A stretch of 64,000 bases of DNA from Clostridium_AW sp040797845 (GCA_040797845.1 JBFNFA010000003.1:248001-312000); one strand, 5' to 3'. Shown: positions 18,233 to 26,990, counted from the stretch's first letter. The notes: generated by a model from the sequence alone, not told the origin. Translations and numbers: made by a program.

Positions 18233-19423
18233 ATGAATAATTACATACAGAAAGTAAGCGAAAATGTGAATATAGAGGATGGAGATGAATCAATAAAAAA
18301 TATTTTAATAGATATATATTTTAAAGAAGGTATTTCCACAAAAGAGTTGGCTATGAATAATCTTTTACCTATTCCTTTAATAGCAGCTATTAAAAAAGAA
18401 TTTATTAAACAGGGAGTGCTGATTCAACATAGAGGTATAAGGCTCACTGAAGAAGGCAGAGATTTTATAGAAAATGAGTTAGGATTTTTGGGGTTAAATA
18501 AAGAATTATACATGAAGCTATTAAAAGATCCATGGAAGGAACATAAGGAGATTGAAGAAATAAAAGAAGTATTAAGTGAAATATTTATAAACCGTCCTGA
18601 AGTGGATGTTACTATAGATCAAACCAAATGTACTATAGATACAGCTGTAAAAAGAGCAGTACTATGCCTTGGAAATTCTGCATTGATAGGTAAAGATATT
18701 TTATGCCTAGGAGACGATGATTTAGTAAGTATAGCTTTAGGCTTTCTACTAAAAAAGTTATTTGCTCATATGGAGTACTGCAAAACAACAATAGTTGTAA
18801 TGGACATTGATAAAAGAGTTATGGACTATATAAAGAAAGTTGCTGAGGAAGAAAATCTTCCAGTTAAGTGTGAATATATAGATTTAAAACTACCACTACC
18901 TGAAAGATTTAAGAATAAATTTGATTGTTTTTTCACTGATCCACCTTATACTCTTCAAGGAATGGAGTTATTTCTTTCAAGAGGAGTTGAAGCTTTAAAA
19001 AACGAAAGAGGACTTACTGTTTTTCTTTCCTATGGACATAAGTCACCAGAGTTTGAACTTACTATGCAAAAATCCTTTGTAGATATGGGGCTTACGGTTT
19101 TAGAGATACTAAATGGCTTTAATTCATATGATGGTGCAGGAATAATTGGAGGCATAGGGCAAATGATTGTCCTTAAAACTACTAGTAGAACTAAAGTTTC
19201 AATAGAAACTTCTTATGAAGGAAAAATCTATACTGGAGAGTTAAAGGTTACAGTTCGTTCTTATAAATGTAAGGAATGTGGTGAAATAATTAAAGTTGGT
19301 GCCTTAAAAGAATTTAAGACAATAGAAGAATTAAAAGCAAAGGGCTGTAGTAAATGCAATAGTCATATATTTCAGCTTATGCAAAAAGAAATGACTAAAG
19401 ATACAGCTACAATGTGTCTGTAA
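18233..19423 (+). CDS. bpsA: Branched-chain polyamine synthase (BpsA/DUF43 family)
   Basis: A 396-residue aminopropyltransferase-like protein of the N4-bis(aminopropyl)spermidine synthase family, which transfers aminopropyl groups from decarboxylated S-adenosylmethionine onto a polyamine. An N-terminal winged helix (about residues 20-90) leads a Rossmann domain with the family motifs GDDD (160-163, in CLGDDDLVSIALG) and DPPYT (236-240). A C-terminal zinc ribbon has two CxxC knuckles (KCKECG, CSKCN). The gene stands directly before speD, which makes the aminopropyl donor. Known members come mostly from thermophiles, so the product in a mesophilic clostridium may differ. Confidence 0.85.
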   Translation: MNNYIQKVSENVNIEDGDESIKNILIDIYFKEGISTKELAMNNLLPIPLIAAIKKEFIKQGVLIQHRGIRLTEEGRDFIENELGFLGLNKELYMKLLKDPWKEHKEIEEIKEVLSEIFINRPEVDVTIDQTKCTIDTAVKRAVLCLGNSALIGKDILCLGDDDLVSIALGFLLKKLFAHMEYCKTTIVVMDIDKRVMDYIKKVAEEENLPVKCEYIDLKLPLPERFKNKFDCFFTDPPYTLQGMELFLSRGVEALKNERGLTVFLSYGHKSPEFELTMQKSFVDMGLTVLEILNGFNSYDGAGIIGGIGQMIVLKTTSRTKVSIETSYEGKIYTGELKVTVRSYKCKECGEIIKVGALKEFKTIEELKAKGCSKCNSHIFQLMQKEMTKDTATMCL

Positions 19424-19456
19424 AACTATATTAAACAAATTTTTGGAAGGAGATAA

Positions 19457-19879
19457 ATGATGAAAATAGAACAACTGGGAAGACATATTATGGTGGAATA
19501 TTATAATTGTGATAAAGAAATATTAAATAATTATGAGAAGATAGAAAAATATATGGTTCAGGCAGCAAAAGAAGCTAAAGCTACAATAGTAACAAGTACA
19601 TTTCACATGTTTAATCCTTGGGGAGTTAGCGGAGCTGTTATAATTCAAGAATCTCACTTAACTATTCATACATGGCCAGAATATAATTATGCAGCAGTAG
19701 ATCTATTTACTTGTGGAGAAGAGATAAATCCTTGGGATGCATTTGAGTATTTGGAAAGGAAGTTAAGGGCAGAAAAGACCGATTATACAGAAATGTCTAG
19801 GGGAATAGTGGATCGCATCAGAAAAAATACTAAAAAAGATTTAGAAATAATAACATTTAAATCTGAATCAGTGAAATAG
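19457..19879 (+). CDS. speD: S-adenosylmethionine decarboxylase proenzyme
   Basis: A 140-residue class 1B prokaryotic AdoMet decarboxylase. It self-cleaves at Glu65-Ser66 (in IIQESHLTIHTWPE) so that the serine becomes the pyruvoyl group; the TSTFHMFNPWGVSGAV and AAVDLFTCG motifs are present. The product, decarboxylated AdoMet, is the donor for the upstream BpsA-type enzyme, and the two genes are 33 bases apart in one operon. ATG 19457 or 19460 follows AAGGAGAT. Confidence 0.95.
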   Translation: MMKIEQLGRHIMVEYYNCDKEILNNYEKIEKYMVQAAKEAKATIVTSTFHMFNPWGVSGAVIIQESHLTIHTWPEYNYAAVDLFTCGEEINPWDAFEYLERKLRAEKTDYTEMSRGIVDRIRKNTKKDLEIITFKSESVK

Positions 19880-19947
19880 TATTATATTTTTAAGGAAAAA
19901 TATTAATTATTAACTGTGACAGTACTTTATAGAAAAGGAGAAGGTAT

Positions 19948-19989
19948 TTGACAATAAGCTTAAAGTTATATATATTTTAATTAATTAAA
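19948..19989 (+). promoter_or_regulatory. marR promoter with palindromic operator
   Basis: TTGACA (19948-19953), 17 bases, TATATT (19971-19976). A 14-bp palindrome TTTAATTAATTAAA (19976-19989) abuts the -10. The run TATATTTTAATTA (19971-19983) occurs identically in the palindrome upstream of 20650. Confidence 0.65.
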
Positions 19990-20020
19990 TTTTTAATTGT
20001 TAAAATAGGGGGTAAATGCT

Positions 20021-20440
20021 TTGAGTGAAGAAAATTCAGTTGATCGATATATACATTCTATTATGCTAGAAATGCTAAATGTCCAACAAAAATCTAAAGC
20101 TTTTATTGAATTCATTACAAAAAACGGAACATTGTCACAAAATCATCTTATGTTGATGATTGAGCTAAAATTATTAGAAAGTATGAGGATTACTGAAATC
20201 TCCGAAAGATTTTTCGTTACGGCTGGTGCTGCTACTTCTATGTGTGATAAATTAGAGGAACAAGGATTAATCTGTAGAATTCGTACTAAAGAAGATAGAA
20301 GGGTTGTACTAGTTACTCTTACTCAAAAGGGAGAAGATAAAATAAATGACTTGTTTAAAAGTTTTCCCAAAGAAAAATTAATTCAAATTGAAAATGTGTT
20401 CAAAGGAGTAAATGCTTTGATGTCTAGTATCATTGAATAG
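20021..20440 (+). CDS. MarR-family regulator
   Basis: A 139-residue winged-helix protein. The DNA-binding part is TEISERFFVTAGAATSMCDKLEEQGLICR with the wing RTKEDRRVVLVTLTQKGED. The N- and C-terminal helices form the usual dimer interface. TTG 20021 is used with AGGGGG (20007-20012); the nearby ATG at 20016 is out of frame and stops at once. Palindromes in its own promoter and in that of the next gene suggest autoregulation and control of the bactofilin-like gene. Confidence 0.85.
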   Translation: MSEENSVDRYIHSIMLEMLNVQQKSKAFIEFITKNGTLSQNHLMLMIELKLLESMRITEISERFFVTAGAATSMCDKLEEQGLICRIRTKEDRRVVLVTLTQKGEDKINDLFKSFPKEKLIQIENVFKGVNALMSSIIE

Positions 20441-20464
20441 TTATATAAGGCTTAAAAATTTATT

Positions 20465-20499
20465 GAGCTGTTTCCATGTGATGGGAACAGCTCTTTTTG
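20465..20499 (+). terminator. Terminator of marR
   Basis: Perfect 11-bp stem GAGCTGTTTCC/GGGAACAGCTC (one mismatch at the loop end) with TTTTT. Confidence 0.85.
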
Positions 20500-20520
20500 T
20501 AGTTATAGTTATTAGATTTA

Positions 20521-20577
20521 TTGACAAATTATTTTAATTAGTATATATTTTAATTATTAAAATATATACTAATTAAA
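20521..20577 (+). promoter_or_regulatory. Promoter with perfect 45-bp palindrome before the bactofilin gene
   Basis: TTGACA (20521-20526), 17 bases, TATATT (20544-20549). Bases 20533-20577 form a perfect palindrome of 22-base arms around a single central T at 20555, covering the -10 and start site. It shares TATATTTTAATTA with the marR promoter, so the MarR protein is the best candidate ligand. In RNA it would also be a very stable hairpin. Confidence 0.7.
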
Positions 20578-20649
20578 TAATATCCATATTAAAGAATTAA
20601 ATAATTTAAATTATCAATAAGAACTTGTAAAGGTATGAAGGAGGAGAAG

Positions 20650-21288
20650 ATGAATATGAGTGAAGAGTATGTTGAAGATGAAATTACGATTAAAGGATTT
20701 TCTAAATACCAAAGAGATCTTAATGTAAAAAGTATAAACATTATTGGAAGTGGTCAATTTGACGGGAGGATATTTACTGAAAGCTTTGAGAATTATGGAA
20801 CTACTAAGGTTAAAAATGTCTGTGAAGCTAAAAAGATAACTAATTTAGGTCATTGTGGTTTTCAGTCCATTGAATGTAAAAATATTTATTCCTCAGGCTC
20901 TTTATATGTAGACCAATCTATTGTTACAGAAGAATTCCATTCAAAAGGGGCGGTTCATATTAAAAATGCGCTGACTGCGCAAAATGTTCTTATAAATATA
21001 ACTGCTCCTAGCCATATAGGTAAAATTATAGGGAGTAAAACCGTTAAAATAGCTACTCATTCACTTTCAAATTTTAATATACTTTACTTGAATAGAAAAA
21101 AATTAGTTTGTAATTCCATAGAAGGAACTCATATAAAGGTTAAACATACAGAAGCAGATATTATAATTGGAGAAGAGATTGATATAGGGCCAGGTTGTTA
21201 TATTAAAGAAGTTCGATATTCTAAAAAATTGAAGATTAATTCAAATTCTAAAGTACTACATTATGAGCATATATCAAGTGATTCTTAG
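20650..21288 (+). CDS. Bactofilin-like polymer-forming protein
   Basis: About 212 residues. The sequence is made of short beta repeats typical of the bactofilin (DUF583) right-handed beta helix: SINIIGSGQFDG, IFTESFENYGTTKVKN, AKKITNLGHCGFQ, VHIKNALTAQNVLINI. No membrane helix. Bactofilins form cytoskeletal filaments at the membrane. The AGGAGG site (20639-20644) favours ATG 20650; ATG 20656 is also possible, and the ATG at 20635 precedes the ribosome site. A small membrane ORF overlaps its end. Confidence 0.75.
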   Translation: MNMSEEYVEDEITIKGFSKYQRDLNVKSINIIGSGQFDGRIFTESFENYGTTKVKNVCEAKKITNLGHCGFQSIECKNIYSSGSLYVDQSIVTEEFHSKGAVHIKNALTAQNVLINITAPSHIGKIIGSKTVKIATHSLSNFNILYLNRKKLVCNSIEGTHIKVKHTEADIIIGEEIDIGPGCYIKEVRYSKKLKINSNSKVLHYEHISSDS

Positions 21289-21394
21289 TTTACCATTTGT
21301 CTTAGTTTTTAGTGCAATGTTTTTAATCGGAGCTTTTTATAGTTGGAAGTTATTTAAAAAATCCTATGAATTTATAAAAATAGGACATAAATAA
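21263..21394 (+). CDS. Possible 43-residue membrane protein overlapping the bactofilin gene
   Basis: The frame from ATG 21263 encodes 43 residues: a hydrophobic segment (VILSLPFVLVFSAMFLIGAF) followed by a basic tail (KLFKKSYEFIKIGHK). It starts 26 bases before the upstream stop, in another frame. No clear ribosome site is visible. A one-helix partner anchoring the bactofilin to the membrane would make sense, but this is inference. Confidence 0.4.
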   Translation: MSIYQVILSLPFVLVFSAMFLIGAFYSWKLFKKSYEFIKIGHK

Positions 21395-21469
21395 TAAAAA
21401 ATATTATTATAAAGAATTACTTAATAACCATCAAGAAGGCTTAAAAGCATAATGATTAGAGGGTTGTCA

Positions 21470-21497
21470 TTGACATATTTAAAATCTATGGTATACT
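21470..21497 (+). promoter_or_regulatory. Promoter of the cobalamin riboswitch/btu operon
   Basis: TTGACA (21470-21475), 16 bases, TATACT (21492-21497). Confidence 0.65.
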
Positions 21498-21520
21498 TTT
21501 CTAGTAAAATTAAATAACTT

Positions 21521-21720
21521 AGTTCGAGGTTCTATTGAGATTAAAAGGGAAATCGGTGTAAATCCGATGCAGTCCCGCTACTGTAAAGAAGAGGGCTTTT
21601 ATCATATTCCACTGTGTGAAATACATGGGAAGGATTTAAAAGCACAATGATTCTAAGCCAGGAGACCTGCCTGAACAACTTTACCCATTATAACCTACGA
21701 GGAATAGGAAAGGGAGTGCA
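21521..21720 (+). promoter_or_regulatory. Cobalamin riboswitch
   Basis: Contains the conserved aptamer core: AAAAGGGAAATCGGTG near 21543, ATCCGATGCAGTCCCGC (21562-21578) with ACTGTAA after it, and the B12 box AAGCCAGGAGACCTGCC (21655-21671). A terminator hairpin follows at 21766. Binding of adenosylcobalamin is expected to reduce expression of the btu genes downstream. Exact ends are estimates. Confidence 0.92.
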
Positions 21721-21765
21721 TAATATTATATTAAGAAGCTTTCAAATTCTTAAAGAGCAAATTAT

Positions 21766-21801
21766 AGGCATATTCTTATTCTAAAAAGGATATGCCTTTT
21801 T
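21766..21801 (+). terminator. Riboswitch terminator
   Basis: GGCATATTCTT/AAGGATATGCC stem followed by TTTTTATTTT, between the B12 aptamer and btuF. Confidence 0.8.
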
Positions 21802-21836
21802 ATTTTGTAAAATTTTAATTCAAAGGAGAATGCATT

Positions 21837-22844
21837 ATGTTAAAAAAATTCAATAAAAAATTAATGTTGATTATTATGAGTTTAACTGTGGCAGCCACTG
21901 TAGTTGCTTGTGGAAAAACTGAAAAGACCGATGGAGAAAAAGTTGATAGTTCCAATGGAACAAAGCAAGAAGTATCTATAAAGGCCTATGATCAAGATAA
22001 AAATGAAATAAGCTTGTCCTTTAAAGAATCTCTTAAAAGGGCTATAACATTAAATCAGTCACCAACAGAGATGCTATTAGCCTTAGGATTAGGGGACAAG
22101 ATGGTAGGAACAGCATTTTTAGATGATGAAATATTACCTGAATATAAAGAAGCTTATGATAAAATACCAGTATTATCAAAGACCTATGCGTCCTTAGAGT
22201 CAGTGTTAGCGAAAAATCCTGATATATTAATAGGATGGCCAAGTAATTTTGATGAAAAGCATTTAGGGACAGTTGAAGAGCTTGAAAGCAAAGGTATAAA
22301 AGTGTACATACCTAAATCTACATTAAAAGGCGAAAAGAAGATTGAAGATGTGTATGAAGATATTTTAAATTTATCAAAAATATTTCAAGTAGAAGAAAAT
22401 GGACAAAAATTAGTTGGAGAAATGAAAGATAAAATAGAGAAAGTTCAAGAAAAGATAAAAGGTAAAGAACATGTAAAAGTAGCAGTTATCGATTCAATAG
22501 AGAATACTAAATCACTTAATACTTGTGGTAATGTACCTTTAGAAGATAAGCTTATAACTTTAGCTGGAGGAAAAAATGTATTTGGTGATATAGATAAGAG
22601 CTATACTACTGTAAGTTTTGAAGAGTTAATAGCAAGAAACCCAGATGTACTAGTGGTAAATTACTTTGCGGGAAGTAATTTAAGTGTAGATAAAATAAAA
22701 GAGAATCCAATGCTTAAAAACCTTGATGCAGTAAAAAATGATAGAATAGTTCTTGTTCCACTAACAGAAGTGATGGGTGGGGTAAGAAATGCAGATGGAG
22801 TAGAAAGATTAGCAAAGGGATTTTATCCAGAAATATTTAAATAA
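21837..22844 (+). CDS. btuF: Cobalamin ABC transporter substrate-binding lipoprotein
   Basis: A 335-residue class III binding protein. A signal peptide with lipobox TVVAC puts the lipidated cysteine at residue 25. The two lobes show 'RAITLNQSPTEMLLALGLGDKMVGTAF' type sequence, LAKNPDILIG, and FEELIARNPDVLVVN, as in BtuF/FecB proteins. Because the operon is under a B12 riboswitch, the ligand is most probably a corrinoid rather than heme or siderophore. Permease and ATPase genes follow. Confidence 0.88.
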   Translation: MLKKFNKKLMLIIMSLTVAATVVACGKTEKTDGEKVDSSNGTKQEVSIKAYDQDKNEISLSFKESLKRAITLNQSPTEMLLALGLGDKMVGTAFLDDEILPEYKEAYDKIPVLSKTYASLESVLAKNPDILIGWPSNFDEKHLGTVEELESKGIKVYIPKSTLKGEKKIEDVYEDILNLSKIFQVEENGQKLVGEMKDKIEKVQEKIKGKEHVKVAVIDSIENTKSLNTCGNVPLEDKLITLAGGKNVFGDIDKSYTTVSFEELIARNPDVLVVNYFAGSNLSVDKIKENPMLKNLDAVKNDRIVLVPLTEVMGGVRNADGVERLAKGFYPEIFK

Positions 22845-22858
22845 AAAAGGAGTCTAAT

Positions 22859-23968
22859 ATGCCTGTAAAGATAACAAAAGAGAGCAGTGACGCATCTATA
22901 AGTACTTCATCTATATTGGAGTCCATAAGAAAAAATAAAATTGTATTTTTCTCAATACTTATCGTACTTAGTATAGCTTTAGTAATTTCTATATCTTTAA
23001 GTGTAACTCTTGGATCCGTTAAGATAGATATAGGAGAAGTTTATAAAATAATTATAAATAATGTATTTAATATTAATGAAGAGGCAGCGTCAGGACCTTT
23101 ATATGAAATTATATGGAATGTAAGATTACCTAGAGTGCTATTAGGAGCTATAGTTGGAGCTGGTCTTTCCATAGTTGGAGTGGCAATGCAAGCTTTAGTA
23201 AAAAACCCACTTGCAGATCCTTATATATTAGGAGTTTCTTCAGGGGCTTCTGTAGGAGCCACAATGGTTATACTATTCGGGAGTTTCGGATTAATGAAAA
23301 ACCCTTCTCTAGGATTAGCAGCTTTTATAGGAGCTTTAATATCTTGTGTATGCGTATATACAGTATCTAGCATAGGAGGCGGTATAACCCCTACTAAATT
23401 AATATTATCAGGTACTGCTATAGCAGCTATATGTTCATCTCTAACTAGCTTTATAATTTTTAGCTCGAAAGATGAGCAAGGAATTAGAACGGTTATGTTT
23501 TGGCTTATGGGAAGTCTTGCTGGAGCAAGATGGGAAAAATTAAAGATTCCTTTTTTAGTACTGATTTTATGTTTAATAATATTATTAGTTATGCATAGAA
23601 TTTTAAACATAATGCTTATGGGAGATACTTCTGCTGTAATACTTGGGGTAAACATTAAACATGGCAGAAAAATAATATTGGTCATAACTTCATTGCTCAC
23701 AGGTACTGTAGTGTCTGCAGCTGGATCCATAGGATTTATCGGGCTTATGGTGCCACACGTAAGTAGAGGGTTAGTTGGTTCTGACCATAAAAAAGTTTTA
23801 CCTGTAAGTGCATTGCTTGGGGCTATATTTACTTTATGGGCAGATGTGATTGCTAGAACTTTAGTAGCACCAGAAGAAATGCCTATAGGAATAATAACAT
23901 CTATGTGTGGAGCACCATTTTTCTTGTTTTTAATGTGTAAAGGCTCCTATTCCTTTGGAGGAAATTGA
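22859..23968 (+). CDS. btuC: Cobalamin ABC transporter permease
   Basis: A 369-residue FecCD/BtuC-type permease with about ten helices. Family landmarks are RLPRVLLGAIVGAGLSIVG, ALVKNPLADPYILGVSSGA and GSIGFIGLMVPHVSRGLVG, the last being the ATPase coupling region. There is an extra polar N-terminus of about 25 residues. It begins 14 bases after btuF and ends one base before btuD. Confidence 0.93.
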   Translation: MPVKITKESSDASISTSSILESIRKNKIVFFSILIVLSIALVISISLSVTLGSVKIDIGEVYKIIINNVFNINEEAASGPLYEIIWNVRLPRVLLGAIVGAGLSIVGVAMQALVKNPLADPYILGVSSGASVGATMVILFGSFGLMKNPSLGLAAFIGALISCVCVYTVSSIGGGITPTKLILSGTAIAAICSSLTSFIIFSSKDEQGIRTVMFWLMGSLAGARWEKLKIPFLVLILCLIILLVMHRILNIMLMGDTSAVILGVNIKHGRKIILVITSLLTGTVVSAAGSIGFIGLMVPHVSRGLVGSDHKKVLPVSALLGAIFTLWADVIARTLVAPEEMPIGIITSMCGAPFFLFLMCKGSYSFGGN

Positions 23969-23969
23969 T

Positions 23970-24728
23970 ATGAATTTAAGGACGGAGAATATATGTGTAA
24001 ATATAGATAAAAAGTCTATAGTAAATAATTTTTCTGTAGATATAAATGGAAAAGAGTTTGTAGGAATTGTAGGACCTAATGGTTGTGGAAAATCCACGTT
24101 TTTGAAAACCATATATAGAAATATATCTCCTAGTAATGGGGCTATATTTCTAAATGAAAAAGATATTAAGAAAATGTCCATAAAGGATACCGCAAAACAA
24201 ATGGCCGCCCTTCCACAGGAATCACCTATTAGCTTTGATTTTAAAGTTGAGGAAGTAGTAATGATGGGAAGAGCTCCCCATAAAACATTTTTTCAAACTG
24301 ATAGTAAAGAAGATATAGAAATAGTAATAAATTCTTTAAAAAAAGTAGGCATGGACGAAACTTGGGATAAAAGTTTTTTCAAACTCTCTGGTGGAGAAAA
24401 ACAAAGAGTGTTAATTGCAAGAGCTTTAGCTCAAAATGCTGAGTTTTTAATTTTAGATGAACCTACAAATCATTTAGATATAAAATATCAGCTTCAAATA
24501 ATGGATATAATAAAATCTTTAAATCTTACAGTGTTTGCTGCATTACATGATTTAAATATTGCTGCAAAGTATTGTGATAAGATATATGTAATCAAAGAAG
24601 GAAATGTATTTTGCTATGGTGTTCCAGAGGAAGTATTAAAGCCTGAGGTATTAAAAGAAGTATTTGGAGTAGAAGCGGAAGTTGCAATACATCCTAGAAC
24701 AGGAAAAATTAATATAGTTTATCTTTAG
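23970..24728 (+). CDS. btuD: Cobalamin ABC transporter ATPase
   Basis: About 252 residues. Walker A GPNGCGKST, Q-loop LPQE, signature LSGGEKQR, Walker B FLILDEP and switch histidine (AALHDLN) are intact. ATG 23970 follows GGAGGA (23957-23962), so an upstream TTG start at 23955 is unlikely. Third gene of the B12-riboswitch operon. Confidence 0.92.
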   Translation: MNLRTENICVNIDKKSIVNNFSVDINGKEFVGIVGPNGCGKSTFLKTIYRNISPSNGAIFLNEKDIKKMSIKDTAKQMAALPQESPISFDFKVEEVVMMGRAPHKTFFQTDSKEDIEIVINSLKKVGMDETWDKSFFKLSGGEKQRVLIARALAQNAEFLILDEPTNHLDIKYQLQIMDIIKSLNLTVFAALHDLNIAAKYCDKIYVIKEGNVFCYGVPEEVLKPEVLKEVFGVEAEVAIHPRTGKINIVYL

Positions 24729-24743
24729 AGGTAATAATTTTAA

Positions 24744-24787
24744 TTAAAGAGGCTTTCTTAAATAATAAGGAAGCCTCTTTAATCATT
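24744..24787 (+). terminator. Terminator of the btu operon
   Basis: 16-base arms 24744-24759 and 24767-24782 with one mismatch. Confidence 0.75.
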
Positions 24788-24894
24788 TATTAAAATATAA
24801 AGAAGTTAAGGTTTATTTAATATTAAGGTTATCATCAGTTAAGTTTGTCTCCTTATAATTAAAATGAAATCATAATTAGAAGGAGGACAACAGA

Positions 24895-25686
24895 ATGAAA
24901 GAAAGAGGACTTACAGGATTTCAATTAAAAATAACAGGACTAATACTTATGATATTTGACCATATTCATGAATTTTTTGGTTTTTCAGGAAGTATTCCTG
25001 TGGCTTTTAAGTGGTTGGGAAGAATAGTAGCACCTATATTTATATTTATGACAGTAGAAGGTTACACTCATACTAGAAGTAAGAAAAAGTACATGCTTAG
25101 ATTATATTTAGCATCAGTTCTAATGAATATAGGAAATTACTTAATTCCTAAGTATTTTGAGAGAACAGATTCCTTAGCATTAATGAATAATATATTTGCT
25201 ACACTATTTGTAATTACTGTGTATCTATGCATTATAGATTTCATAACAAAAGCAATAAAAGAAAAAAATGCAATGAAAATATTTTTAGGTGTGGTATTAT
25301 TCATATTACCTATAGTTTTATCAATATTTTTTATGATGAACGTGGAAACTTTAATATATTTGATTTTTGTTATTCCAACACCTCTTTTTGTTGAAGGTGG
25401 TCCAATATTTGTACTTATAGGAATAGTAATGTATCTACTAAGAGGAGATAGAAAAAAATTAGTAATAGCATATACAATAATGTGTTTAGGTATTGCATTT
25501 ACAGGAGACATTAGTGTTAAAGGATTATTCTTTAATAATTACCAATGGATGATGGCTTTTGCAGCTCCATTAATGTACTTGTATAATGGAAAAAAAGGAA
25601 AGGGAATGAAATATTTATTTTACCTATTCTATCCAGCCCATATATATTTTTTCTATATTATATCATGCTATGTAATGAACAAATAA
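24895..25686 (+). CDS. TraX-family membrane protein
   Basis: A 263-residue membrane protein with about seven helices. The start LTGFQLKITGLILMIFDHIH and LGRIVAPIFIFMTVEGY are the TraX family signature (originally F-pilin N-acetylase). In Firmicutes these are chromosomal and probably acyltransferases acting on an unknown surface component. Ribosome site AGAAGGAGG. Single gene with a terminator after it. Confidence 0.88.
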   Translation: MKERGLTGFQLKITGLILMIFDHIHEFFGFSGSIPVAFKWLGRIVAPIFIFMTVEGYTHTRSKKKYMLRLYLASVLMNIGNYLIPKYFERTDSLALMNNIFATLFVITVYLCIIDFITKAIKEKNAMKIFLGVVLFILPIVLSIFFMMNVETLIYLIFVIPTPLFVEGGPIFVLIGIVMYLLRGDRKKLVIAYTIMCLGIAFTGDISVKGLFFNNYQWMMAFAAPLMYLYNGKKGKGMKYLFYLFYPAHIYFFYIISCYVMNK

Positions 25687-25697
25687 GTTAGCTTGTT

Positions 25698-25742
25698 ATA
25701 ACACGAAAATAATACATTTATGTATTGTTTTTGTGTTATTTA
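25698..25742 (+). terminator. Terminator hairpin between traX-like and vanZ-like genes
   Basis: Arms of about 17 bases (ATAACACGAAAATAATACA pairs with TGTATTGTTTTTGTGTTAT) around a short loop. Confidence 0.65.
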
Positions 25743-25771
25743 AATTCTTGAAAATAGTTAGGAGGATTTTT

Positions 25772-26857
25772 ATGCAATCATATTTAATACCTATAAAATC
25801 TGCGCTTATTACATTCCCCTTTATAGCTTTGCTTTTTACTTTTCCTTTTGCAATATATCAATATAAAAAGTATGGATATATAAACAAATTTAGAATTTTT
25901 ATTTTATACTCTTTTTTATTATATTTAATTACATCTTATTATTTTGTAATATTACCTTTGCCAGAAACAAGAGATATAAAAAGTTTACAAAGACCAGGCA
26001 CTCAGCACTACAACTTAATTCCTTTTAGTTTTATTCGTGACATATTTAATGAAACAAAAGTAGTTTTAAATAAACCTTCTACCTATAAATACCTCTTAAC
26101 GGAAAGAGCTTTTTTACAGGCAGCTTTTAACGGGATTTTACTTACTCCATTGGGAATTTATTTAAGATACTATTTTAAAACTAATTTGAAAAGAACTTTA
26201 ACTATTACTTTTTTAGTTTCACTATTTTTTGAGATAACACAGATTACTGGATTATTTGGTATTTACAATGCTCCTTATAGAATTTTCGATGTTGATGATT
26301 TATTTTTAAATACTCTCGGTGGTTATATTGGATATTTACTAACTCCAATGTTTACATTTTTTCTCCCAAATGCAAATGAAATTGATAATAATGTAAACTT
26401 TGAAGAAATGAGAGTAAGCTATTTTAGAAGAATTTTAGCATTTTTAATAGACATGTTTGTAATTGGTTTAATTCCAAGTATAAAAGAAAATGTTATTTTT
26501 GAAGGAGTAGTATATTTTATATACTTTATTCTAATTGTTTATTTCACCAATGGTAAAACAGTTGGTAAATGGCTTACAAGTACAAGAGTAAAAGGACAAG
26601 AAAATAAGTTGAAATTTAAAGAAGTATTTACGAGATATGGTGTTTTGTATTTTGGGGTATTTGGTTTTAATAAAATTTTATTTGCTGTAGGTGAACTAAA
26701 TCAAAATACTGAAATCGGTTATGCAATTGCTGTTATAAATATTATACAATTTGTTGTAATTTTACTAATTCTAGTTCACGGAGTACTTTGTGTTATTAAG
26801 AAAAACAGATTTTTTTATGAAAAAATTAGCAATACTCGAATTGTTGTATCAAAATGA
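25772..26857 (+). CDS. VanZ-RDD fusion membrane protein
   Basis: About 361 residues. The N-terminal half (about 1-200) is a VanZ domain with AIYQYKKYGYINKFR, YYFVILPLPETR and the DVDDLFLNTLGGYIGY signature. The C-terminal half (about 215-355) is an RDD domain (YFRRILAFLIDMFVIGLIPS, TNGKTVGKWLTSTRV). VanZ homologues give low-level teicoplanin resistance and RDD proteins are membrane proteins of debated transport role. ATG 25772 follows AGGAGG; an upstream in-frame start lacks one. Confidence 0.85.
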   Translation: MQSYLIPIKSALITFPFIALLFTFPFAIYQYKKYGYINKFRIFILYSFLLYLITSYYFVILPLPETRDIKSLQRPGTQHYNLIPFSFIRDIFNETKVVLNKPSTYKYLLTERAFLQAAFNGILLTPLGIYLRYYFKTNLKRTLTITFLVSLFFEITQITGLFGIYNAPYRIFDVDDLFLNTLGGYIGYLLTPMFTFFLPNANEIDNNVNFEEMRVSYFRRILAFLIDMFVIGLIPSIKENVIFEGVVYFIYFILIVYFTNGKTVGKWLTSTRVKGQENKLKFKEVFTRYGVLYFGVFGFNKILFAVGELNQNTEIGYAIAVINIIQFVVILLILVHGVLCVIKKNRFFYEKISNTRIVVSK

Positions 26858-26858
26858 T

Positions 26859-26895
26859 AAAGGTAGATTAATTTACAATCTACCTTTATTATTTT
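26859..26895 (+). terminator. Terminator of the vanZ-like gene
   Basis: Perfect 11-bp stem AAAGGTAGATT/AATCTACCTTT followed by ATTATTTT. Confidence 0.8.
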
Positions 26896-26961
26896 ATGGA
26901 TATAGTTAATATAAAATATAATTAATATTTTCATAAAAATCCTCATAAGTAAAAAATAACA

Positions 26962-26990
26962 TTTACAATTGTATACTAAATTGATATAAT
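26962..26990 (+). promoter_or_regulatory. Promoter of the S4 paralogue gene
   Basis: TTTACA (26962-26967), 17 bases, TATAAT (26985-26990). Confidence 0.65.

Noticed and set aside
23221..23730. 169-codon minus-strand frame inside btuC
   Set aside because: Antisense shadow of a well-conserved permease.
21837..24728. Assignment of the FecCD-type transporter to heme or siderophore uptake
   Set aside because: The cobalamin riboswitch directly upstream makes corrinoid uptake much more likely, and there is no Fur box.
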